Notes: generated by a model not told the origin, from the sequence alone. DNA of 64,000 nt from Lytechinus pictus (GCF_037042905.1 NC_087247.1:76182420-76246419), one strand, 5' to 3'. Numbered from the stretch's first letter, positions 21,116 through 34,617 are shown. A program made the numbers and translations.

Positions 21116-21149
21116 GGTCACTACCCACTACCCATAGTGGGTAGTGACC
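21116..21149. repeat. Perfect 15-bp-stem hairpin at the LINE 5' side
   Basis: Arms GGTCACTACCCACTA (21116-21130) and its complement (21135-21149) enclose loop CCCA. Position suggests the edge or target site of the LINE. Confidence 0.85.
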
Positions 21150-21229
21150 ACTCTCATAAGACTTCTGTTAATGATGTTTATACTAATAATTTCCAATCGA
21201 GATTCTTTTATCACTGTCAATTATTGCTG

Positions 21230-22720
21230 TGTTCATTTGTATTGTTCGTTACTCACCTATAAAATAATGAATGTGCTGTGCTTCATCACGAGCGTGAGAA
21301 ATATTTTTAGTCATTAATAATACTCTAATATTACGAATTTGTTGTTCTTAACTGCGATTTAAAATGTTTTGAAAGTATAGGTTAATTGACAGGAAATAAG
21401 ATTTCTATTTTTACATAATACATTATGTAGGCCTACAAATACAGCGTGTGTGAAGGAGAGGAAGAGGGGTGGGGTTGTAGGATGGTCGAAGGGAGACAGC
21501 GATAGGGGAGGGGTCGTGGCGTGGACAATGACAAGGGGATGTTGAGATCGTGTGTGTGGGATTGGTGAAGAAGTCAATATTCGAAGCGAATACATTTTTA
21601 TAGACGTGTCTATACTTCTACCGATCATGACGGCCGAATAATCTTTCTTTACATGTATCTTTTGGTGAATTTAAAAAATATTTTCTTCCACAATGAGTGG
21701 GATGATCGAGGTACGTGATTCAATAAATTGCATCACAATATCACTATAGGTAGTTTAAAAATCACGAACAGTTTATTAAAAATGAATAAAAGAGAAAGAT
21801 CTTCTTAATTTTATAGCCCCCATCCAGCGTAAACACCATGAAGAGTTTTTGAGGTCACGAAATCAGCTGATTCGCACTCAAACAACAGGTTAACAGGTCA
21901 CACATGTGGGACACATTCCAAGGGCGGGAATTCGGGGAAACCCGTTTTCAAGCACAATGATTGGCTCAACCCAGAAAGTGAATACTAATTAGATCACGTG
22001 CCATCGGCTTTGGGGCGTCTCGTTCACATTCCAACTCATTTCATAAATATTATCCACTCGCAGTATAATTAGGCTAATGACGTTGTCAAGATATAACTCA
22101 TATATTAAAAGCACAATTCCTATATAAAACATAAAGACGTAAGTGAACTTGAAAAATTCATCCAACGATATTCAAATTATACTAGCAACTCATTGTGGGC
22201 GTGAAAAAACGATATACATATCCGACATCCTCTAAAACGTTCACACATATCAACTTCAATAATTCGTACTTGAAACGAATATCTGTGAATGAATTGCCAA
22301 TTCCACTTTGTTGAATGTGTACTTCTATCGAAATCTATTGAATCACGTACCCCTCCCGACCCAAGGTGGATTTTCCAATCGCCATAAATATTATGAAGCC
22401 ACAATCACAGTAGACACATCCATAAATGAATATCAATTTCATTCGCTACGAACAATCCCTCCCCACAAAGTCACAAACATCCCATCATTTTCATCTACAT
22501 TGCCCACGGCCACCCCCCATTATTCTCTATTTTTCCTTTACACAAATTAATTTCAAATGATATTTTATTTTAAATCGTAGTTAAGCAATTGTACAACAAA
22601 TTCATAAAATCACTGTGATGACTAAAAACATTTCTCAGGCCCGTGACAGGTGCGCTCATTATTTAATTGGCAGGCAAAGAGTAATAAAGAACAATACAAA
22701 TTAAAATACACTGTACGTAT
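21230..22720. repeat. Diverged large inverted repeat, probably an old DNA element
   Basis: Left arm ~21230-21760 and right arm ~22300-22720 are inverted copies with many differences. Matching blocks include 'tgtattgtt', 'ttttagtcat', 'gaatttgttgt', 'gcgatttaaaat', a purine-rich stretch, and 'gtacgtgattcaata'. The ~540-bp centre has no ORF. Termini and duplication not resolved. Confidence 0.55.
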
Positions 22721-23879
22721 AACTCACATTCAAAAATGAGTCGTAATGATAAAAAAATGTGAATAATATTAATAAATATTATTGATTATGAAAATTATAA
22801 CAGATTGAATGAATATATGAAAAAAATCAAATTAAATTAGTTTTGGATCCCATCTAATTTTGGAAGACTATCGGATCCCCGGATCAAGGATTTTGATGCC
22901 ATGTGCGATTTGTATTATGAATGTGACCGTTGCGAGCGCAAGTGCAGTGCTAGTGGCACAGAACTTGGTAGACACGCCGTCGCGAAATTAATCAACAGTT
23001 TCAAAAGATCGATGTAGAGATCGAGACTTTGGAAATAACGGCGTAAAATCGGAATTTAAATGTGAATAAATCATTTTGATGTAAGTAAATGAGTTGGACA
23101 TTATATCAATCCATTCCATTGGCTTTGTCATTATTAATGTGATCTTTGAATAGTTTTCTCAATTCGCTCTACGGCAGTGTCATCAGAAATGCATTCAATG
23201 AATTTATGTAGATGTAGCTATAAAAGCTGGGGCCTGGGACGAGATGAAACTATATTTCGATCGAATTTTGATAGTAATTTTGACACACTTTATTTTTGAC
23301 ATAATGAGTGACAATATCAACTGAAATTCGTAATAATCTAAATTACATTGCCCAAGCCAGTAACCCACGATACCCCTCTCCCCTCGCTTGTTTTTGAGCG
23401 TATTTACTACCATTTTAAAGACGTAAATAATGTGAGCAATGCGATACGCAAATGCGAAGTAAACATCTTCGCGCTTCCCACAAAAGAGATTGGGCCTCGA
23501 GTCGAGGTCGTATCGTATATAGCGCACTAGTAGTAGTGAGTGAGTCAAAGAAATCCCGGGAAGAAATCGTGGACGAAATAATCGACAAGTTTATTTTAGG
23601 ATCTGAAAAGCAGATTATTTTTTAAATATATTATTCAGTTTTTGTGTAGATCTAGGCCTGCTTTACAGTTGTCGGCCACGGTTGTCGGGAAGTTCACGTT
23701 TGGCGGATTTGCCCTGAAAATTTTCAGGGTTGGCGGCGCCCGCCAACCGTGACGCGTGGTAGCGAGAACGTTGGCTTTAGCCGAATTGCTGGTAATTTGC
23801 CCTCTCACTATCATGGAAGAAGAGGATGACATTCCATCACCGTTGTCGGTCGCCGTCGTCGTAGTAGTCATAGCCATGT
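22721..23879. other. Unassigned AT-rich DNA
   Basis: No gene supported. Contains two adjacent perfect palindromes at 23712-23729 (CCCTGAAAATTTTCAGGG) and 23730-23746 (TTGGCGG-CGC-CCGCCAA). The 114-aa and 80-aa frames have no recognisable features. Confidence 0.5.
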
Positions 23880-24290
23880 AGTTGTTAGTGTAGTTATACT
23901 TTTATTATTGTTATTATTATTATCATCATCATCATATTTTTATGATTATAGTATTAGTAGTATACCATGAGCATCATTTTGAAACTGTTATAAGATTGTT
24001 AATTATAAATTGCATAGTTTGTTATAAATATTATTATTATTATCATTACTATCATTATTATCACTATTACTATTATTATTAGCATCATCATTGTTATTGT
24101 TAGCGAAATTGTTATGAACAGTATTTATAGTAGTAGTAGTATAGTATTATTATTACATTTTTTGCTCTTCTTAGTTCTTCCCCGGCCTTTTTCTTCTTCT
24201 TATCATCATCACTGTATCATTATTACATGTATTATTAATTATTATTAGTGAGTAGTAGTTAGCTATAGAACTAGTATATTTTAATTCATC
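23880..24290. repeat. Imperfect ATT/ATC trinucleotide microsatellite
   Basis: Runs of 'attattatt' and 'atcatcatc' alternate with 'tagtagtag', with unrelated DNA in between. Confidence 0.85.
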
Positions 24291-25340
24291 GTTTAGAATC
24301 ATTTTGAAACAATTATAAGTGGAAACAACTGGACTTTTACATGATGTAGATTCTCCCCCTTCTCCTCCGTTTTGTACTATTGTCTTATCATTATTATTAC
24401 CGCTTACTAAATTAATTTTGGCTATTGCTCGAATTCTAGGTTTTTCACCCCCTTGTGTATACAAACGCCACTGCAAAACATGTTCGGATTTAATTCATCA
24501 TATGACTGCTCTCCGTATACATGAAGGGCCGTGTAGCCACTGAATAGTGGCTGTAGATTGCGTGCGGTGGTGTGGGGAGACTCGCCAGTGTCTGATGCTC
24601 ATAATCTTGCTCATAATCTAACCAGCGACCACCTATGGGTACGTTACCGCCGCCGTGCACAGGATAACCGCTGGCACGGCACTTGCAATAAGTTTTTTAT
24701 TCTTATGTAAAAATTTGAAATTTATCTACATTTTACATGAAGTAAGCTTTGGATATGAAACTTACCAAACGATATGAAGCCAATTTCAATTCCTCTCTGT
24801 CTTTCTGGTACTTTATCTCGATGATTTTATTTGATGTCGAAGCAGGCATGCGGCCAATTCGCTGGTTTTCTCTATACGCACAGAGAGGGCGCGCGATATT
24901 ATTTAATAAACTTGCTCGTTTACGTCAGATCAGCTGTACTGCTGGTTGCATTCTAGGCGCTCCGCATTTTTTTCGCTGTTCAGCGTTATTTTATGATGTA
25001 GCGCCATCAGCGATTATACGTGAGATGCCTGTTGATTTTTTTGGTACAATTTCCTATTATGCGCCGGCTTGAATCTAGACTGTTCGATAAGAAAAATTCG
25101 CATTTCGATTGTTATTTGCGTAATTTCCACCGCAGTATTAAGGATCGGACGGAGTATCTTGGCTGAGATTTGAAGGTAAGCGTTTAAAATCCCTTTTTAT
25201 GAATATTTTGGAGCATAGTTTGAAAATTAATTCAATGAACAGATTTAGATGAATAAATTTAGTATATTGTGAAGATTTTGGCGTGTGTCATTCTCTCACA
25301 TTCGTGTGATGAATGAAAACGTCAAAATTCATTATGAAAT
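24291..25340. other. Unassigned DNA
   Basis: The longest frame, 24749-25072 (+, 107 aa), shows no motif and is probably chance. No repeat structure seen. Confidence 0.45.
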
Positions 25341-25990
25341 GACATGCGTTGTGCGAGGTTAGTACAACTAACCTCGCATGCTTGTGTGAGTGACCAGCGA
25401 CATGTGTAGACTCTTCACTAGTCGCTTTGTAGCTATTTTTGCGGAGATTGCCTTCGCCAGGGTGTAAAACGGAAACGCGCCTCCCGCCCGCGCAAGCCCA
25501 GGTGCTTACCGTGTATTTGACCATAGTCATCGGACTAGGGTGATTTATGGTCTAAATATTTCTCCAAATGAATTGTGAAAACAGAAAATATACAATTACC
25601 ACGATTATATGGATGAAGGTCTAACGAGTGGCAGTTTCCTGACATCTGGGCACAGACTGGAACCTCAAAAAAACGAAAAGTTCTCTCCTTCTACCCCCGT
25701 CTCGATCGGCCATTTTTTTTTTAAATCGTAACAAACTGGCCGATCGAGACTGGGGTAGAAGGAGAGAACTTTTCGTTTTTTTGAGGTTCCAGTCTGTGCC
25801 CAGATGTCAGGAAACTGCCACTTGTTAGACCTTCATCCATATAATCGTGGTAAGTGCATAATTTCTATTTTCACAATTCATTTGGAGAAATATTTAGACC
25901 ATAAATCACGCTAGTCCCGTGAGTATGGTCAAATACACGGTAAGCCCCTTGGCTCCCGCCCGCTTTGCGGGCGGGAGCTCCCTGGGTTAG
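25341..25990. repeat. Palindromic element with ~220-bp arms
   Basis: Arms ~25495-25715 and ~25735-25950 are near-perfect inverted copies around 25725, with CGATCGGCCA/TGGCCGATCG nearest the centre. A smaller hairpin, GCGAGGTTAGT-ACA-ACTAACCTCGC, lies at ~25353-25377. Ends in a GC-rich CGCCCGC-TTT-GCGGGCG hairpin near 25957-25973. A rearranged relative is at 8950-9115. Confidence 0.75.
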
Positions 25991-26079
25991 CAGGGTGGTA
26001 GCAGTGAACTAGTGATCATAACCACTCAAGGGTTCATTTCTATTCTGCCTGTGGGGAATCTACAGGTAGGACTATGGTG

Positions 26080-26500
26080 TGCCAATGCTGTACACAACAC
26101 AAACTTTAAAAAATCATTAAAATATCACTTTTGTGACCAAAAATACTAGTTTCCATACAGTTGCAATTTATTTATCATTATTTTAGTAACTTGTGGGTAA
26201 CTTTTTTTATTCACCAGAGCGCTCGAAAAGTTGAATTTTGGGCATATTTTTGTACACGCCCTCTATTGGTGGAAAGTAATATGGCACTACAATTTTGGTT
26301 TTTCAATCTCAATTTTTAATTAAGAAAAAATAATTTAAAGATTCAAATTTACTTAATAGCCAAGATATATGATGAATAGCTGTACTGGAACCTGACAGTG
26401 TAAAAAAATCAAGCATTTGTCTAAAAGGAAAAGAGAAAATGAGCCAAACATTGCCAACCTTATTTCACTACACAGGGAGGAGTAACACTAACAGTAACAG
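26080..26500. repeat. Relative of the 11.0-13.8-kb transposon, without its satellite
   Basis: Shares 'aaaatatcacttttgtgac', 'cgccctctattggtgg' and 'gagccaaacattg...ttatttca' with 11240-11400 and 12700-12750. It is a partial copy lacking the DR1 satellite and the CATACCTGCC terminus. Confidence 0.55.
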
Positions 26501-26932
26501 AATGAGTGATCATAACTTGTTCAGAATGAGTGGTGTACCGGTAGTACTACTTAGTTAGTACTAGGCTACTACTAGTCTACTTTTTCTGGCTAACCCCGGC
26601 TCCGTCTAACTTATTTACCGGTAATAAAGGATACGATTAACGTAGCTCTCGAGAGTAGATGCCATATTGATAAAAGATAGTCCTTGGCCAGATTCCAGGC
26701 AAAATCAATACATTCAACTTTCCTCGTGCTTTATTCACCGTACTTGTCACGTCCGCGATCCGGCGTCTTGCAATTTGCTATAGCGCAAAGAGCTAGCGTA
26801 TAGTTATAGCTCGTGAGCTGCCACGGGCTGGCCGGCGAATATTTTTTCCGTACATGGAAACGCTATGGCACATGAATTATTCATAAGTTGAGCTAAAAAT
26901 CTAAAGTGCGCAGGCGCACGCATGGACTTGAG
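26501..26932. other. Unassigned DNA left of copy A
   Basis: No gene or repeat supported apart from short 'agtactac' palindromic text near 26545. Ends at TTCTAG (26933-26938), the left target-site duplication of copy A. Confidence 0.5.
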
Positions 26933-29785
26933 TTCTAGCCAAAGACCTTATTAGTCTGGTCTGTTAGCGGAATTATGTGGACACGGTGGACAAAAGCATG
27001 ATTTTTTCTCCAGACCTTTGTTTATGTATGAGAATTAAAAATGGGGTATGCTCCAAAAAATCTGGCTGCAGGAACAGTGAAAAAATGGGTGAAAATGTCA
27101 GAATTTATGAGTTTAGATTGGTCTGATATATAGACTAGCGCTAGTGCAAAACTCAATAGCAGTGCATTATTTTGCATTGGTTTAGTTCTTGAATTCAGAC
27201 CCTTTTTGAACAGATATTCTGTTTGTCCTCACATCTCAATGCACTAAATATCTGAATGCAGATGCTAAACAAGCCGAAGGGTGGTGATGGAGGGGGTTGA
27301 ATGTTGGTGTGTATGTACATATTTTGGTCTTGGGGTAAAGATGTGCAAGACACATTTTTTTGCATGTGTTGGAAATTGTGTTGCCATGGTAACAGTGTAT
27401 TATGGCAAAAATAAGGTACAAATCTTGCAGTTAGAACTACTTCCTCTGTTGTCACCCGATTCTCATGAAATTTGGCACACACATTGGTCTTGAGGTGAAG
27501 ATGTCTAAGACACATTTTGTGTGTCTTTCAAAAATCTTGTTACCATGGTAACAACATATTATTTGGTGAAAATTGGGGAAAAAATTACAATTCAAACTGC
27601 TTCATCAGTTTTAAATCAATTCTCATGAAATTTGACACACACATTGGTATTAGAGTAAAGATGTACAAGGCACTTTTTGTATGTGTTTCATAAATTGTGT
27701 TGCCATGGTAACAACATATTATATGACAAAATTTAGGTAAAAACCTTGCAATTTGAACAACTTCATCAGTTTTGAACCATTTCTCATGAAATTTGGCTCA
27801 TACATTTGCTTTGAGGTAAAGATGTGCAAGAACCATTTTATGTGTGCATTTGTCAGAGTATATTGCCATGGTAACCACATATGATAGCCAGAAATGCAGG
27901 AAAACTCATTGTGGATCAAACAACTTCCCCTTTTTTTTGTCAGTGCTCATAAAAGTTGGAAGAAATATTCATCTTTGGGTAAAGATTCATATTAAATTCT
28001 AAACTGCATTAAAATATATGAGTGTGGGGGTATTAATCACCTTCAGTAATATTTCTAGGTTTTGGGGGAGGAGCGGGATTGGTCCTTAAAATCTGACCTC
28101 AAAATAAAGGTTAAAGGCGGTGTCCATTAACACTCTTGAAATAAGCATCCCCTCAAGGGCATAGGCTGGGGGTACACTGGGTGAATGTGAAACCTTCCGC
28201 TCTGGCAAAGGAGTTCCAACACTGGCAAGCAAAACAAAATGTGTACCCCTTCTACTTTCAACGGCTGATTTTCCAAACCTTAGTTCCACCTTCCCAAGAT
28301 GTGCACCCCTCCCCATACCACTTCTATCTCCCTATGCTCAACCAGTCTACGCCTTTGCCCCTCAGGGGTCTTTGTATTTTAAAGCGAGACATTACTCCCT
28401 TTTTTTTTTTGGGGGGGGGTCTTTAGAAAATGACCTCATAAAAGTAAAAGTTAAAGGATTATGACTAAGAACTTAACCCCCCCCCCCGCAAACAAATGGG
28501 GCTGATATATTTTTTGAGCAGAAAAATGCCCCCCCCCCCATTAAAAGGTAAGAAGATTCATTTGCACTTCAGAGTTCAGACCATTCATTTGATGTTTAAT
28601 GCATTCTGCTTTGGTAAAAAATTGTTTACAGTAGCCAATTAATCATTGTTTATTTATATTCTCATACTCAGTCTTTTATTCATATTCCATTCCTACTCTT
28701 TCTTTTTAACTATATCACATCACTCTTGATTTTGAGCTTCACCATACCATCTTATGTTTCCTCTCTCCTTTTTTTACCCTCTCTTCTCTCCAAGTATATT
28801 TTTTCTGACATATTATAAAGTGAACCTTTAATCATGCAACTAATTATAGAAATATATATATATATATACAAAAATCCCTGCACTTGTTTTAGAAATTCAC
28901 TTGCAAATCCATGACTCAATAGCATACCATATCAAAAATATGCATATGTGCACAATAATTTTTTGCCTTCAATTTTATTTCATTTAATTTTTTCAGTATA
29001 ATTGTCAAAAAATGAATATTATGTTTCAGTAGCAAAATTGTTGGATGCAAGATCTGACTGTCACAAAAAATGCAAATAATTTTGCATTGGAGTAAGGACG
29101 AACGTATTCACTGTTCATTGAGCAAATGATGACTTTTATTTCTCTACATATATTCTAGTCATATCCCTTTCAGATGGTGGTAACTGCAGGAATGGGAAAA
29201 CTCAGTGATATAACTAAAATTTTCACGGAGGATTTTCGGAAAACAACTAAATCCATTTTTTTTCAAGCAACAGTAATTCCATTCTGAATGCTGCAACTAT
29301 GAATTTGATGCACCTTTACCGAAATATAATATCATGACAGCCATTTCTTCAATTCTTTAAACTAGACATTAAATATAGCTAATAGTATTATTTAGGACAG
29401 AGTGTAGCCAAAATAGAGTTTAGAAGATTATGAAGAAAATAATAAATGTCATGGTATTATATTTCAGTGTAGGTGTAAGCATTCAAAATGGAATAATTGT
29501 TGCTAGATAATAATGAATTAAAATAGCAAAAAAAATGTACTTAGAGAGGGAGAAAAAGAGGGGGGGGGGGGAGGAAACAAAACAAGAAGGTATGGTAAAG
29601 CTCTAAAGTGCAAAAAGTGCAAAAAGTGATGTAAGAAAGTCAGAGTAAACACTGAAATGAACAAAGACTGAGTAGAAGGAGATAAATAAAACGTTGATTA
29701 ATTGGGCACCGGAAATTATCTTTTATCAAACCAGAATGTTTTAGGCTTTAAATTAATACGCTGAAGTGTAAAGGAATTTTCTTCC

Positions 29786-29786
29786 C

Positions 29787-29828
<42 letters not shown>

Positions 29829-29906
29829 GGGGGGGGGGGGGTCAGTTCCTAGTTGTAATTATTTCCTTTTACTCTTTATGTGGCAATTTTCTTAAGGCCC
29901 CCCCCC

Positions 29907-29935
<29 letters not shown>
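29786..29935. repeat. Inverted homopolymer block: T-run/G-run then C-run/A-run
   Basis: A C6-T-run-G-run stretch at ~29786-29841 is followed ~55 bp later by a C-run-A-run stretch at ~29898-29934, so the two can pair. Equivalent blocks occur near 34570-34720, 39355-39515 and 44160-44310. Run lengths differ in every unit. Confidence 0.8.
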
Positions 29936-29937
<2 letters not shown>

Positions 29938-30111
29938 AAGGGGTGCTTTCTTAAAGAGTGTTTAAGTTCCTAATGGCCATGTCCTTTAACCTTCTATATT
30001 TTTATGTTGTCAGTTTTTAAGGACCTCCTCCGCCCCCCCCAAAAAAAAAAGAACCTATAAATATCATTGAAGGTGATTAATACCATGAATACCCTGCGCT
30101 ATTTTATGATG

Positions 30112-30698
30112 TTAAAGGGGAATCCAAACCAAATAAACACTTGTTTTTATGAGGAAAAGAAAAAATCAGACAATAGGTCAAAGTTTGAACAATATCGGAC
30201 AAACCATAAGAAAGTTGTGAATATATAAAAGTTGTAAACATTGGTAATCACTATATACCCATGAAGACTTCAAATTGGCCGCACATGTGATGTCATAATG
30301 ATGTAAGGGAAGGACCACTCTTCCATGTACAGAAATAATTAATTGACTAAAATGCCTTTTTCAAAAGTTTTACTTCAAATTGTATCTTTCTTTCATGAGG
30401 ACATAAAGCATTATACTAACCTGCTAACAGGTTTATATTACGGCCCCAATGAAATTTAGGAGAAAACCAAAAATCAAAGTACAAGGCCAATGGGAAAGTT
30501 GTCCTTGCGGCCTCACCCCTTGTCATAATTTACTTACCCATTATCAATTTGACATCTACATACTAGTAGCCTTAGGGATCTTAATTTTAAAGCAGCCATA
30601 ACTTTATTTTGCTTGTCCGATTGCTTTAAAACTTTCACCATTCTTATTTTTCTCCTTTTCCACACAACATTTTATGACCAAGGCTGGATTCCCTTTAA
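30112..30698. mobile_element. 587-bp MITE inside each array unit
   Basis: Ends TTAAAGGGGAATCCA and TGGATTCCCTTTAA are inverted. It interrupts the inverted symmetry of the unit's arms, so it inserted before amplification. Identical-length copies are at 34899-35485, 39694-40280 and 44486-45072. The TTAA-containing ends resemble those of the MITE at 52376-52973. Confidence 0.7.
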
Positions 30699-31742
30699 CA
30701 CTGAATGTGAATCTTTACCCAAAATGAATATTTGTGTAAACTTTTCTGAGCACAGGCTGAAAACTGAGAAGTAGATTGATCCACAATTGACGAGTTTTCC
30801 CTGCATTTCTGGCTATATGTGGTTATCAAGGCAATGCACTCTCTGACAAATGAAAAAAAAAAGGTTCTTGCACATCTTTATCTCAAGGCCAATGTGTGAG
30901 CCATATCGTGCATGAGAATTGGTTTGAAACTGATGAAGTAGTTCAAATTGCAAGGTTTTTACCTAAATTTTGCCATATAATATGCTGTTACCATGGCAAC
31001 ACAATTTCTGAAACAATCACAAAAAGTGCCTTGTACATCTTTACTTTAATACCAATGTGTGCCAAATTTCATGAGAATTGATTTAAAACTGATGAAGCAG
31101 TTTGAATTGTAAGGTTTTTTCCCCAATTTTCACCAAATGTTATGTTGTTACCATGGCAACGAAATTTCCGAAAGACACACAAAATGTGTCTTAGACATCT
31201 TCACCTCAAGACCAATGTGTGTGCCAAATTTCATGAGAATCGGATGAAAACAGAGGAAGTAGTTCTAACTGCAAGATTTGTAACCTTATTTTGCCATAAT
31301 ACACTGTTACCATGGCAACACATGCAAAAAATGTGTCTTGCACATCTTTACACCAAGACCAAAATATGTACATACACACCAACATTTAACCCCCTCCTCC
31401 GCCACCCTTCGGCTTGTTTAGCATCTGCATTCAGATATTTAGTGCATTGAGATGTGAGGACAAACAAAATATCTGTTCAAAAAGGGTCTGAATTCAAGAA
31501 CTAAACCAATGCAAAATAATGCACTGCTATTGAGTTTTGCACTAGCGCTAGTCTATATATCAGACCAATCTAAACTCATAAATTCTGACATTTTCACCCA
31601 TTTTTTCACTGTTCCTGCAGCCAGATTTTTTGGAGCATACCCCATTTTTAATTCTTATACATAAACAAAGGTCTGGAGAAAAAATCATGCTTTTGTCCAC
31701 TGTGTCCACAAGTAGGGTGTTTTTGACGCTAACAGACCGGAC

Positions 31743-34573
31743 TAGTCTGGTCTGTTAGCGGAATTATGTGGACACGGTGGACAAAAGCATGATTTTTTCT
31801 CCAGACCTTTGTTTATGTATGAGAATTAAAAATGGGGTATGCTCCAAAAAATCTGGCTGCAGGAACAGTGAAAAAATGGGTGAAAATGTCAGAATTTATG
31901 AGTTTAGATTGGTCTGATATATAGACTAGCGCTAGTGCAAAACTCAATAGCAGTGCATTATTTTGCATTGGTTTAGTTCTTGAATTCAGACCCTTTTTGA
32001 ACAGATATTCTGTTTGTCCTCACATCTCAATGCACTAAATATCTGAATGCAGATGCTAAACAAGCCGAAGGGTGGTGATGGAGGGGGTTGAATGTTGGTG
32101 TGTATGTACATATTTTGGTCTTGGGGTAAAGATGTGCAAGACACATTTTTTTGCATGTGTTGGAAATTGTGTTGCCATGGTAACAGTGTATTATGGCAAA
32201 AATAAGGTACAAATCTTGCAGTTAGAACTACTTCCTCTGTTGTCACCCGATTCTCATGAAATTTGGCACACACATTGGTCTTGAGGTGAAGATGTCTAAG
32301 ACACATTTTGTGTGTCTTTCAAAAATCTTGTTACCATGGTAACAACATATTATTTGGTGAAAATTGGGGAAAAAATTACAATTCAAACTGCTTCATCAGT
32401 TTTAAATCAATTCTCATGAAATTTGACACACACATTGGTATTAGAGTAAAGATGTACAAGGCACTTTTTGTATGTGTTTCATAAATTGTGTTGCCATGGT
32501 AACAACATATTATATGACAAAATTTAGGTAAAAACCTTGCAATTTGAACAACTTCATCAGTTTTGAACCATTTCTCATGAAATTTGGCTCATACATTTGC
32601 TTTGAGGTAAAGATGTGCAAGAACCATTTTATGTGTGCATTTGTCAGAGTATATTGCCATGGTAACCACATATGATAGCCAGAAATGCAGGAAAACTCAT
32701 TGTGGATCAAACAACTTCCCCTTTTTTTTGTCAGTGCTCATAAAAGTTGGAAGAAATATTCATCTTTGGGTAAAGATTCATATTAAATTCTAAACTGCAT
32801 TAAAATATATGAGTGTGGGGGTATTAATCACCTTCAGTAATATTTCTAGGTTTTGGGGGAGGAGCGGGATTGGTCCTTAAAATCTGACCTCAAAATAAAG
32901 GTTAAAGGCGGTGTCCATTAACACTCTTGAAATAAGCATCCCCTCAAGGGCATAGGCTGGGGGTACACTGGGTGAATGTGAAACCTTCCGCTCTGGCAAA
33001 GGAGTTCCAACACTGGCAAGCAAAACAAAATGTGTACCCCTTCTACTTTCAACGGCTGATTTTCCAAACCTTAGTTCCACCTTCCCAAGATGTGCACCCC
33101 TCCCCATACCACTTCTATCTCCCTATGCTCAACCAGTCTACGCCTTTGCCCCTCAGGGGTCTTTGTATTTTAAAGCGAGACATTACTCCCTTTTTTTTTG
33201 GGGGGGGGGTCTTTAGAAAATGACCTCATAAAAGTAAAAGTTAAAGGATTATGACTAAGAACTTAACCCCCCCCCCGCAAACAAATGGGGCTGATATATT
33301 TTTTGAGCAGAAAAATGCCCCCCCCCCCATTAAAAGGTAAGAAGATTCATTTGCACTTCAGAGTTCAGACCATTCATTTGATGTTTAATGCATTCTGCTT
33401 TGGTAAAAAATTGTTTACAGTAGCCAATTAATCATTGTTTATTTATATTCTCATACTCAGTCTTTTATTCATATTCCATTCCTACTCTTTCTTTTTAACT
33501 ATATCACATCACTCTTGATTTTGAGCTTCACCATACCATCTTATGTTTCCTCTCTCCTTTTTTTACCCTCTCTTCTCTCCAAGTATATTTTTTCTGACAT
33601 ATTATAAAGTGAACCTTTAATCATGCAACTAATTATAGAAATATATATATATATATACAAAAATCCCTGCACTTGTTTTAGAAATTCACTTGCAAATCCA
33701 TGACTCAATAGCATACCATATCAAAAATATGCATATGTGCACAATAATTTTTTGCCTTCAATTTTATTTCATTTAATTTTTTCAGTATAATTGTCAAAAA
33801 ATGAATATTATGTTTCAGTAGCAAAATTGTTGGATGCAAGATCTGACTGTCACAAAAAATGCAAATAATTTTGCATTGGAGTAAGGACGAACGTATTCAC
33901 TGTTCATTGAGCAAATGATGACTTTTATTTCTCTACATATATTCTAGTCATATCCCTTTCAGATGGTGGTAACTGCAGGAATGGGAAAACTCAGTGATAT
34001 AACTAAAATTTTCACGGAGGATTTTCGGAAAACAACTAAATCCATTTTTTTTCAAGCAACAGTAATTCCATTCTGAATGCTGCAACTATGAATTTGATGC
34101 ACCTTTACCGAAATATAATATCATGACAGCCATTTCTTCAATTCTTTAAACTAGACATTAAATATAGCTAATAGTATTATTTAGGACAGAGTGTAGCCAA
34201 AATAGAGTTTAGAAGATTATGAAGAAAATAATAAATGTCATGGTATTATATTTCAGTGTAGGTGTAAGCATTCAAAATGGAATAATTGTTGCTAGATAAT
34301 AATGAATTAAAATAGCAAAAAAAATGTACTTAGAGAGGGAGAAAAAGAGGGGGGGGGGAGGAAACAAAACAAGAAGGTATGGTAAAGCTCTAAAGTGCAA
34401 AAAGTGCAAAAAGTGATGTAAGAAAGTCAGAGTAAACACTGAAATGAACAAAGACTGAGTAGAAGGAGATAAATAAAACGTTGATTAATTGGGCACCGGA
34501 AATTATCTTTTATCAAACCAGAATGTTTTAGGCTTTAAATTAATACGCTGAAGTGTAAAGGAATTTTCTTCCC

Positions 34574-34617
<44 letters not shown>

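Larger units (their letters stand above)
26952..31744. mobile_element. 4.79-kb long-TIR element, array unit 1
   Basis: The unit starts TAGTCTGGTCTGTTAGCG and ends with the inverted CGCTAACAGACCGGACTA. Arms of ~1.1-1.2 kb (26952-28145 against 29945-31744) are inverted copies. The right arm is interrupted by a 587-bp MITE at 30112-30698. Each arm is built from ~160-bp monomers with an X-box-like palindrome (GTTGCCATGGTAAC at 27380, 27539, 27699 and 27862; GTTACCATGGCAAC at 30987, 31147 and 31306). The core, 28150-29940, is AT-rich with long homopolymers and no ORF, so the element is non-autonomous. The array is flanked by TTAT at 26948-26951 and 46119-46122; copy B has a single TTAT at the same place. 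Short frames here are translations of the monomers. Confidence 0.85.

Noticed and set aside
22177-25530. Several 75-114-aa frames on both strands
   Set aside because: No motifs, no splice context, and they overlap inverted repeats or microsatellite.
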